Part shown: in pieces, positions 33,734 to 41,194 of the stretch
Position numbering within the stretch: the stretch's first letter is position 1
Layout: every line of letters begins with the position of its first letter
DNA from: Virgibacillus_O xinjiangensis
GTDB taxonomy: Bacteria > Bacillota > Bacilli > Bacillales > Amphibacillaceae
Reading direction: 5' to 3'
Assembly (NCBI RefSeq): GCF_042643145.1
Contig: NZ_JBHRSA010000056.1
Span: 1-64,000, forward strand
DNA length: 64,000 bases
Translations under genes and position numbers: made by a program
The notes under the pieces: model-generated
What the model saw: only the letters and a program-made list of their open reading frames with translations
Databases searched by the model: none
What the model was told of the DNA's origin: nothing

Positions 33734-35995
33734 CTAATCCCAGAAGCCGTCGCTGGATGCTTTGGGTTTTGCCGTTTCTAATTGGTTCTTGTGTTCCATT
33801 TCTTGTGTGCTTTCTTCCTCTTGCTTTGAGGCTTCTGTGGCTGACTCGTCATTCTCTATTTGTCCCTGCAGATAATCTATAGGTGCATCCACTGGATTGG
33901 ATGGTTCTGGCTCAGGTTTTTCATCAACCGATTTATTCTGTATTTCATCTTGATCTGCAACCGTAGGCGGTTCGTGCTGAACAGGTGTGGACGGTGGTTC
34001 TTCGTGCATTGATACGTGTTTTGTTTCTTCCATCGCCTGCCGGTCACCCCAGTGTCCAACAGTTCGCTCCATTGATGTGTGATTTGCAGGCTGAACCGTA
34101 TGTGACTGTTGCAGGGTCCTGCTTACGTTTGAAATCCGTTTTAATCGAGCCATTGTCCCAGCCCCGGCTTTTTTCAACCCGTTATGCAGCCTGACCCTGA
34201 GGCGGTTGCCTTCCCACTCCCTCTTTTCCTTCCAATCGGCTGGCACCAAGTTCCCTCTCGCAAGGGAAGGTTTTTGCATGGCCGCTTCATACATGATTTT
34301 GTGAATGAAGCTGTATTTCGGCAGGTTATCCATGATGTCGGTCGGGTCGAAACGGTACTCCTCCGACTCTGTATCCCTATAGGAATCCGGGAAAAGGTTC
34401 GGCAGGAAGATCCGGTGTTTGTACGTCGATTGCCGCATGACGATCTTGTCCTTCCCGAATTCATCGGCAAATTCCTGTGCATCCCGGAAGCCGATGCCGT
34501 TGAAGCATAACTTGTTCCGGCAATTGGTCATGATGGCCTGCTTCATGGCACGCGGGCTGATATCCCCCGCTTCCACCTCCAGCTGTCCGAGGGATTGTGA
34601 AGCCAGAATGCCGGACACTTTGTAACTGGCAGCGAGCGACAGGAAAATCTCCACCTGCGGGTTGATGTAGCGTTTGTACTCATCGATGAACATGAAGTGC
34701 GGCGTTCTGGTGTCTTCGGTTCCCGGACGACGGAAGGTACCGTTCTGCAAATGCATTATAAGGAACTGTCCAAACGCATCCCCGGCTTTCTTGAGGGTTC
34801 CGAGAGCCGTATTCACGATAAGCACCCCGTCGTTGGCAAAGTGTTCATCCACCTCCAGGTCGCTTTTTCCGCACATGATGTTCTTCAACAGCTCATTGCT
34901 CGTGATATTCTCCAGCTGGGCGCGCAGGCCGATGACGAACTGTTTGTATTTCTCCGCCATGCTTCCGAGCAATTCATTTTCAATGGAATGGACGAGGTCG
35001 GTTTCCCCATCCCGCATCCGCAGCTCATTGGTCCGCTGCTCCAAGAGTTTCAAGTCTCTCAACGTCTCCAACACTTCCATCAGGTCCACTTCATCGCCCT
35101 TCAGTTCCTTCAACAGCCTGGTAACATTCCGGGCTGCCAGTTCCTGTACATTGGCGAAGAAGGCGTCCTGTTTCCCGAACAAGCCGCGCAGGACAATGAC
35201 GGTGCCTTCCACCACATCTTCCACATTGCCCTCCATCGGATTGAACTTATGGGTATCCGGGCTGGTGGGGTCGATGTAAATATAAGGAATGTCCATTTCA
35301 TCACAGAATTCCTTCACCTTCTCGGCGAACTCCCCTTTGGGTTCCACCACCGACAAACCGAGCTTCTTCCCCTGTTTCTTCTGCATGAGGAGTTGATAGA
35401 TCATCGGCTCCAAAACTGATGCTGTTTTCCCGGACCGGGTAGCTCCGACCACGAGCATATGGGTGAACATGTCTTTTCCTTTCCACACGATCGGAGTGTC
35501 GCTATGTTCCAGAGAGTTTCCCAGCACGGTCACGATCTCCTCGCTGTTTTTACTCTTCGACTGTTTCAGGTCTTTTTTGTATTCCGTGTATCCTTCCTGC
35601 GGCTGTTCCGTAATCCGCTGGTTGCCCCTCTTTTTGCGATAGGCGGACTCCGCTCGCATGAACATAACATTCAAGTAGATTCCCAGCGTCCCGAACAGGA
35701 GGAGGGTCATCTTCATCATGAATTCCCTTGTCACCATCTGTTCCCATTGCCAAACCTCATATGCCATGGCACTGAGGAACATGACGATAAACAGCGTGAC
35801 GGTAAGACCGACTAGGCGTTTCACCACGGGCGAAATGGTTATTTTCCCGCTCCATTTATGCATTAAATAGAATGCCAAAAGTGTTCCGGCTGCACCCAAA
35901 GGAAACAGCGGACTGGGGATGACTGCCCCCTGGAATAGGAAAAAGCATCCCGTCAACGCAAGAGTGAAGCCGATCAGGGTTATGGTCATTAGCAA
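33734..35995 (-). CDS. VirD4/TraG-type coupling protein
   Basis: 753 residues from a TTG at 35995 (ribosome site GAGGTGAT). Three N-terminal membrane helices (about residues 1-115), Walker A LVVGATRSGKTASVLEPMIY near 185, Walker B FMFIDEYKRY near 437, then an acidic tail. Hexameric ATPase that docks the relaxosome at the type IV channel. Next to the S1 gene and the Spo0E-like gene. Confidence 0.9.
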   Translation of the reverse strand: MLMTITLIGFTLALTGCFFLFQGAVIPSPLFPLGAAGTLLAFYLMHKWSGKITISPVVKRLVGLTVTLFIVMFLSAMAYEVWQWEQMVTREFMMKMTLLLFGTLGIYLNVMFMRAESAYRKKRGNQRITEQPQEGYTEYKKDLKQSKSKNSEEIVTVLGNSLEHSDTPIVWKGKDMFTHMLVVGATRSGKTASVLEPMIYQLLMQKKQGKKLGLSVVEPKGEFAEKVKEFCDEMDIPYIYIDPTSPDTHKFNPMEGNVEDVVEGTVIVLRGLFGKQDAFFANVQELAARNVTRLLKELKGDEVDLMEVLETLRDLKLLEQRTNELRMRDGETDLVHSIENELLGSMAEKYKQFVIGLRAQLENITSNELLKNIMCGKSDLEVDEHFANDGVLIVNTALGTLKKAGDAFGQFLIMHLQNGTFRRPGTEDTRTPHFMFIDEYKRYINPQVEIFLSLAASYKVSGILASQSLGQLEVEAGDISPRAMKQAIMTNCRNKLCFNGIGFRDAQEFADEFGKDKIVMRQSTYKHRIFLPNLFPDSYRDTESEEYRFDPTDIMDNLPKYSFIHKIMYEAAMQKPSLARGNLVPADWKEKREWEGNRLRVRLHNGLKKAGAGTMARLKRISNVSRTLQQSHTVQPANHTSMERTVGHWGDRQAMEETKHVSMHEEPPSTPVQHEPPTVADQDEIQNKSVDEKPEPEPSNPVDAPIDYLQGQIENDESATEASKQEEESTQEMEHKNQLETAKPKASSDGFWD

Positions 35996-36033
35996 TTTGT
36001 ATCACCTCATTATATAAATTGAGCATAAAAATA

Positions 36034-36053
36034 AGCACCGCTCACACGGTGCC
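36034..36053 (-). terminator. Terminator between spo0E-like and virD4
   Basis: GGCACCG / CGGTGCT with T run TATTTTTATGCTC on the minus strand. It shares the 19-base tail with the terminator at 2893-2920. Confidence 0.8.
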
Positions 36054-36094
36054 CTTGCCATTTACCTTATTCTGTTTTTTGTATATATGGTTTT

Positions 36095-36268
36095 CTAGTA
36101 TCGTTTTCCTTGTTGCAATTGATTTAAAAGGTTGTCCAATTGTTGGCTGCATCTGACGGTCATCGGGTCTGTCAGTCCTAACATCAAGCCGAATTGAATC
36201 ATTTCCTGTTTTTTTCGCTTTATGAGTGCAGATAGGTCCATGTCCACGGGTTCGATCACTTGCTCCAT
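36095..36268 (-). CDS. Spo0E-like aspartyl-phosphate phosphatase
   Basis: 57 residues: MEQVIEPVDMDLSALIKRKK, then MIQFGLMLGLTDPMTVRCS with the Spo0E signature SQQLD (residues 41-45) and LLNQL. Spo0E-family proteins dephosphorylate Spo0A~P directly and so delay sporulation. Ribosome site GAGGAG. Too short for most gene callers. Together with the Sda homologue it is a second brake on the host phosphorelay inside the ICE. Confidence 0.9.
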   Translation of the reverse strand: MEQVIEPVDMDLSALIKRKKQEMIQFGLMLGLTDPMTVRCSQQLDNLLNQLQQGKRY

Positions 36269-36468
36269 GATTCATTTCTCCTCTTCTTCATCTTTAATAG
36301 GCCTTTCGTTTGAAGACCCAACGAAATTGATTATGACAACTTTCCATCATCAGGGCAACAGTTTCGACAAAAGAAGTCATATTACCGCGAATTTAGGTAG
36401 CCGATATGACAATCACTGTGTCGATGATTATCACATTCGCCTTTACTTTCAGTTTGAGCCATAAAAAT

Positions 36469-36492
36469 AGCACCGTCATAAAGAACGGTACT
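36469..36492 (-). terminator. Terminator after the small membrane gene
   Basis: AGTACCG / CGGTGCT, then ATTTTTATGGCTC on the minus strand. Bases 36269-36468 hold no other supported gene. Confidence 0.75.
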
Positions 36493-36520
36493 GCATTGGA
36501 ATGATTTTATTTCCTTATCG

Positions 36521-36802
36521 CTAACTCCTGATCCTATCCACCTTCTGCCTCCCCTTTTCCAATAGATACGAAGTTATCATACTGCATAAGGAAGCAAAAG
36601 ATAAGAGATTGCCGTATGCCAAGAAATATATACTGTACCCGAAGTCAAAGCCGATACCAACGCTGCCGAGTATCAGACCAATCGTCAGTATAGAGCCGAA
36701 TATCCAGAGATTAATGTCTGCACTAGTTTCATATCTTATTTGTATGGTTTTCAACATGATAGACGTTAGCAGGAAAGCAACGGTTACATGTAGATAGATC
36801 AT
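36521..36802 (-). CDS. Small three-helix membrane protein
   Basis: 93 residues from the ATG at 36802 (ribosome site AAGGGGGAG). Helices MIYLHVTVAFLLTSIML, LWIFGSILTIGLILGSVGIG, IYFLAYGNLLSFASLCSMI. Not recognised. Confidence 0.6.
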   Translation of the reverse strand: MIYLHVTVAFLLTSIMLKTIQIRYETSADINLWIFGSILTIGLILGSVGIGFDFGYSIYFLAYGNLLSFASLCSMITSYLLEKGRQKVDRIRS

Positions 36803-36914
36803 TTTGCTTCTCCCCCTTGCTGTATATATTGTAGTGAATTGCAATAACTGTGCGGCTTAGTCTTATGTTTCTTCATATACCGGACTCTTTCCTGCATTAT
36901 TAATCAAATATTTG

Positions 36915-37139
36915 CTAGTAGTTTTCCCTATACCGTCTCATATTCTCGATGGAAATCACATAAGCCAGCTCATCGGCGAGCAATACTTTCATTGCCTGCA
37001 ATATCCGTTTTTGTATCTCCGGCTGAAAGGTTTGCAGTTCCTTGTTCAACGACCGTTCCGAATGGGTATGCCGGGTAATGCTTTTCAACTCCCTCAATAT
37101 TTCATACGTAGGATAAGCATGCTGATTTTCAGCTATCAT
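36915..37139 (-). CDS. Hypothetical small protein
   Basis: 74 residues, MIAENQHAYPTYEILRELKS onward, helical; ribosome site AGGAGG. No recognised domain. 16 bases from the Replic_Relax-family gene stop and probably co-transcribed. Confidence 0.6.
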   Translation of the reverse strand: MIAENQHAYPTYEILRELKSITRHTHSERSLNKELQTFQPEIQKRILQAMKVLLADELAYVISIENMRRYRENY

Positions 37140-37155
37140 GTTTTTCCTCCTATCA

Positions 37156-38205
37156 TTATTTGTTCCTCAATACCGGCTCCAATATCTCTCCACCTACTTC
37201 CAGAAAATGCACATGATGGACATGCTGCAGAAGTGATTCGTGTTTCGGGCGGAGTCCCGGATGTGTGAGCACCAGTACCTTGCGACCGTTACGCTCGTAC
37301 CTGTCTTTCCGGTATTGCAGGATGTGTTTGATTTTGATGAGGTCGGTGTCCAGCAGATTGAGAAAGTACATTTCCTCACCTTGATAACGGACTATTTGGC
37401 TGAGCCCGTCTGGATGACCTCTTGCTGTATTGTCTGTTTCACTGGCTGGTACGTGGAGTATCCCACGGTATGCCAATTCTCTTATTACCTGTTCTTCATT
37501 TGCCCGGAATGCCAGAAGATAATTGATCCCGAATGTTTGCGGGAACACCTTCAGGCTTTTACACTCCGTGATGACCCTGCTGTCCATCAAGCGATCCACC
37601 ACCTGGCTGAAGCTTTCCTGACCCTTCGTGAAGAAGGCATAGGTATCGAAAAATCGGTGCTGTTCCATCTCCCGGATGATTTTCTGCAAATTTTTGGCCG
37701 AGGTGCTGTGCAGGAATGTGTAAATGACAAAGGCCATGCCGTCCGGGGTTGTCACTCTCCCCTGCACATTGGTGGAACGGTTCAATCGGTACTGCTTCTT
37801 CACGTCCCGGCTGTCCTGGACCGTCCACCCGGCTTGTTCCAGCTTGATCAGGATATTGTTGGTGGTAAGCACGAAAGGCAGGTGGAACCGTCTGACCCGG
37901 AGATCGTCCGCTCGACGCTCCGCCGGATAGCCCTGCTTTCGCAAGCAGGCGATACCGGCCTCGCTGATGCGGTGGTAGTTGCCCTGTCTGCTTTGTCCCC
38001 TGATATAACCGCGTATCGGCTCCGACCGGATGTAGCCCGTATTGCGGAGGATGTTCAGCTTGCGATAGGTGTAGGGCATGCTCATCCCGTGGAATTCGCT
38101 CACCTGCCCGGTGCTCAACGCGCGGTAGTTGTATAGGTTTTTGAGTATCTCCACGTCCAATGGCTGGAGCTCTTTCACTACCGGCTTTTGAGTGGTTTTC
38201 GGCAA
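37156..38205 (-). CDS. Replic_Relax-family protein, putative relaxase
   Basis: 349 residues from a TTG at 38205, 6 bases from AAAGGAGGTG. Winged-helix N terminus (LQPLDVEILKNLYNYRALST, SEFHGMSMPYTYRKLNILRN) and a C-terminal half with conserved aromatic and basic residues as in the Pfam Replic_Relax family of plasmid replication-relaxation proteins. No HUH or MOB-type relaxase was seen elsewhere in the window, so this is the best candidate for nicking or binding oriT. Confidence 0.7.
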   Translation of the reverse strand: MPKTTQKPVVKELQPLDVEILKNLYNYRALSTGQVSEFHGMSMPYTYRKLNILRNTGYIRSEPIRGYIRGQSRQGNYHRISEAGIACLRKQGYPAERRADDLRVRRFHLPFVLTTNNILIKLEQAGWTVQDSRDVKKQYRLNRSTNVQGRVTTPDGMAFVIYTFLHSTSAKNLQKIIREMEQHRFFDTYAFFTKGQESFSQVVDRLMDSRVITECKSLKVFPQTFGINYLLAFRANEEQVIRELAYRGILHVPASETDNTARGHPDGLSQIVRYQGEEMYFLNLLDTDLIKIKHILQYRKDRYERNGRKVLVLTHPGLRPKHESLLQHVHHVHFLEVGGEILEPVLRNK

Positions 38206-38420
38206 TGTTTTCACCTCCTTTCTCCGTTCGTGCGGTGGCTGTTTTGTTTCGCCATTTCTTCGTGACCTCCGTACTGTCTCAACAAAACTATCCAAAAATC
38301 CCCTTACCCTCCCAGTTCGTACCCGAGTTCCATATATGCCTGTAAATTAACTGTGTTCAAGCAACACTGCATGTACAATATCAATTTAAATTCATATAAA
38401 ATATTGAGCCATTTAAAAAA

Positions 38421-38472
38421 AGCTAATATTATACATAGGAAAATGTGTCATCCTCCATGTAAAACATTAGCT
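38421..38472 (-). terminator. Terminator after the RusA-like gene
   Basis: AAGCTAAT and ATTAGCTT arms with a long imperfect stem, then TTTTTTT on the minus strand. It overlaps the stop of the RusA-like gene. Confidence 0.7.
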
Positions 38473-39131
38473 TACTTCCCCCATAATTCTTGCAAATGCT
38501 TTGTCTCCAGGTAGTGGCTCGTCTCCGGTTCTTCTGGCGCTTGTTGCCAGCCTTCTATCAGTCTCCTCCTACCGACCTCTGGTATCTTTTTCAGATGGTG
38601 GCTATGCTGTTCAAGATAGTTCAGGAAGTCCACCTTGTTCTCCTTCTCCAGGAGGTAGACTTGTATATGGTTCTGCTTATCTGGTAATCCTTCTTCAACA
38701 ATAGATAGCTCCTTCCAATTATCATCCTCCACCAGCCTCGTCTGCCGGATCGCATCGATAATATACTTCCGATTCCTGTTATCCAAATCCCGAATGATAC
38801 CATCCTTGAAGTGATGCTGAATAACTAAAACTGCGCGGTTCAACGGTGTTTCAACTTTGGAGTAATCATATTCCTCTAAGGTAATACGGTGATAATAGTT
38901 ACGGATCAAGGCCAGATACTCCCTATCACCCTCTTTATACAATGGGAGCATCCCATCATAGGAAAACTGGTAGACCGGGTAACCATTCACCATAAGAGGT
39001 GTAGCTTTTGCCAAGGGGTTGCCCGGTGCAGAGGTATTCCTCTCTTCCGGTTCAAGTTCATATAGTCGCCGCATAGTCTCTTCCTTGAACAGTTCCACAC
39101 ATTTCAGTAATTCCAGGTAGTGTGTTCTCAT
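38472..39131 (-). CDS. RusA-like Holliday-junction resolvase candidate
   Basis: 219 residues from the ATG at 39131. The region RDLDNRNRKYIIDAIRQTRL with D115, D117 and VEDD (136-137) resembles the acidic active site of RusA resolvases (DxDN then EDD). The N- and C-terminal parts are different from RusA. Its place by transfer genes would suit a DNA-processing role. Confidence 0.5.
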   Translation of the reverse strand: MRTHYLELLKCVELFKEETMRRLYELEPEERNTSAPGNPLAKATPLMVNGYPVYQFSYDGMLPLYKEGDREYLALIRNYYHRITLEEYDYSKVETPLNRAVLVIQHHFKDGIIRDLDNRNRKYIIDAIRQTRLVEDDNWKELSIVEEGLPDKQNHIQVYLLEKENKVDFLNYLEQHSHHLKKIPEVGRRRLIEGWQQAPEEPETSHYLETKHLQELWGK

Positions 39132-39151
39132 TATTTCATCTTCCTCTCCCA

Positions 39152-39336
39152 TGTCCGACGTGATTTTAGCTAAAGATACATTGATATACCTAAAAACTAC
39201 TTTCCATTAGTCAGACGTTACTAGAAAAATAAGTTTACAATATAATGAACGTCCGACACAGACATAGCACATCTTTGTTATACTAGGATTCTCCCCCTAA
39301 ATATATGTCCGACGTCTGTTCCCTCCGGCGTCGGAC
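39152..39336. repeat. GTCCGACG repeat array, candidate oriT
   Basis: GTCCGAC at 39153-39159, 39251-39257 and 39307-39313, a variant GTCAGACGT at 39210, and the inverted CGTCGGAC at 39329-39336 that forms a hairpin with 39307-39314. The array fills the 270-base gap (39132-39400) between the RusA-like gene and the wall hydrolase gene. Array plus palindrome is the usual layout of a relaxase-binding region, but it may instead be an operator set. Confidence 0.5.
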
Positions 39337-39400
39337 GGTTTAATTCATGCATGCCTTTACAGCGATACATCCACCCCCTTTTTAACGTCATACATATTGA

Positions 39401-40483
39401 TTAACCTCCCAAGAACTTCTGCACATAAGGCATGGGATCAACTTGCTGAAAATCGCCATCTTCTTTAATATGGACTTCGAAATGCAGATGGACTCCAGTC
39501 GAATTACCGGTAGTCCCCATTTTCCCTATGACTTGCCCAGCCTTCACCTCTGTACCGACCGGTAGTCCCGGTTCCATCAAGTGCGCGTAGTATGTCCGCA
39601 TTTTGTCTCCATGCTGAATAACAACCAGGTTTCCGAATCCACCGATACCGTTTTGGGAAACTACCACTTTCCCATCCATGAATGCGACAATCGGCTGTCC
39701 AAGGTCATTTCCTCCGGCCACGTCAATACCAGCATGAAAGTCCCGGTTCCCCCTTATTGTTCTGTAACCATATTCTGAAGTGAGGTTTTTCGTGTGAGGC
39801 ACCATCCATGCCATGTCTCCATGGATTTCCACGTTGCCTCCCTCTTTCGGGTCGTACCCATCGTTATACAACTGGTAGTAATACAACACATCATCTGCAT
39901 ACCAAGTGGCATGGTTATAAGCCAATAACGCTTCTCGCAAGCCTTCATTCCCATTGATATAGGGAGACAAATGGTTGGCGGCAGCGAATATCGCGTCCTC
40001 TTCTTCCCACGGACTCGCCTTTCCATTACCATTTGCATCGACCCCGAATCCCCCGTACTCCTCAATTTTGTCTGGATCTGTCTTAATCTCTTCAGGTATC
40101 TCGACACCTCCCAGACCTTCGCAATCCGGATATTCCCAGCCCAGCCAGCTGCATGGCATGAATTGTAAATGTCCTTCAGCTTTTACCGGAGAAATCATAT
40201 CTATGGAAGAGAACACCGTTTCGACTCGATGAACCGCTGCCAATAGAAGCCAGGGTATCCCGTATTCCTCTCCAGCATCTTTATAGATAGGAATGAACTG
40301 TTCGGGTATCTCTTCTTCCGCTATTTGTGATGGGGCATGATGATATAGATATTCTTCCTTCTCCCCAAACTCAAAACCAATAACAAATAATAGGATAATC
40401 CCCAGACCAAACAAGATGGCGAGACCACCCAGGAATCCTAAACCGATGAATGAGCCTAGTATCCATTTGATTATCTTCCCCAT
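39401..40483 (-). CDS. Two-domain wall hydrolase (transglycosylase-like + M23 peptidase)
   Basis: 360 residues. N-terminal membrane helix (about residues 8-38), an SLT-like region (LLAAVHRVETVF, HLQFMPCSWLGWEYP), and a C-terminal M23 domain with FHAGIDVAGG near 249 and HLHFEVHI near 331. VirB1-like: opens peptidoglycan for the channel, as in CwlT-type transfer proteins. Confidence 0.9.
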   Translation of the reverse strand: MGKIIKWILGSFIGLGFLGGLAILFGLGIILLFVIGFEFGEKEEYLYHHAPSQIAEEEIPEQFIPIYKDAGEEYGIPWLLLAAVHRVETVFSSIDMISPVKAEGHLQFMPCSWLGWEYPDCEGLGGVEIPEEIKTDPDKIEEYGGFGVDANGNGKASPWEEEDAIFAAANHLSPYINGNEGLREALLAYNHATWYADDVLYYYQLYNDGYDPKEGGNVEIHGDMAWMVPHTKNLTSEYGYRTIRGNRDFHAGIDVAGGNDLGQPIVAFMDGKVVVSQNGIGGFGNLVVIQHGDKMRTYYAHLMEPGLPVGTEVKAGQVIGKMGTTGNSTGVHLHFEVHIKEDGDFQQVDPMPYVQKFLGG

Positions 40484-40498
40484 GGCTATCCACTCATT

Positions 40499-41176
40499 TT
40501 AATAAGGAACATTCAACATGTAGTTTTGTACTTTGAATGTCCCTTCTTCCTCTTTCATTTGGAGTGTATAATCCATGCTTTCTTCTGCTGTTTTATTTCC
40601 CTTACTGTCAAAAACGCTTCCTTGTATACGTACTTTCCAGATTAACTGCTCCTTGTTTGGTTCATAGGGTTCATAAACATCCATGGACTCTATTTCTTTA
40701 TAGGACACCGCAGCTGTCGGCCTCGGATTCTCCCTTTTCAATTTCTGGTACATCTCATCGGTCATATATGGTCTGGCATTTTCGATATGTTCCTGTGGCT
40801 CCATCCCGTTAAAGGGATAATACTTTTCTGCGAAGTTTCTAGCTGCTTGACGAGATGCCTCAATTGCGTCTTTAGAAAAGTGATCGGCATATTGCCCTTC
40901 CGGAGGAGTGAGCTTTTCCATTTCAGGTATGTCGATTTGTACCTCCTCATCGTGTTCCTCCGTGATTACATCACTTTCCTTTGGCTGATCGTCTGTTGCA
41001 GGCTCTCCCACAGCTTCATAGCTTCGAACTTTCTCGCTCTGTTCCTTGCCGGAAGAGGGACTAGTCTGTTCCTCCAGTTGTTTCTGCTGGTTACCAACGA
41101 AAACAGCATAAATAAAAAGCGCAATGGCAACCGCCATCACGCTGTACACGATAATGTTTTTTGTTCTGTCACTCAT
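40499..41176 (-). CDS. VirB8-like transfer protein
   Basis: 225 residues: short cytoplasmic start, one helix (IIVYSVMAVAIALFIYAVF), acidic linker, then an NTF2-like domain of VirB8/TcpC type (about residues 95-225). Ribosome site GAGGTGA. Bridges the inner-membrane parts of the channel. Confidence 0.75.
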   Translation of the reverse strand: MSDRTKNIIVYSVMAVAIALFIYAVFVGNQQKQLEEQTSPSSGKEQSEKVRSYEAVGEPATDDQPKESDVITEEHDEEVQIDIPEMEKLTPPEGQYADHFSKDAIEASRQAARNFAEKYYPFNGMEPQEHIENARPYMTDEMYQKLKRENPRPTAAVSYKEIESMDVYEPYEPNKEQLIWKVRIQGSVFDSKGNKTAEESMDYTLQMKEEEGTFKVQNYMLNVPY

Positions 41177-41194
41177 TACTCGGTCACCTCTTTC

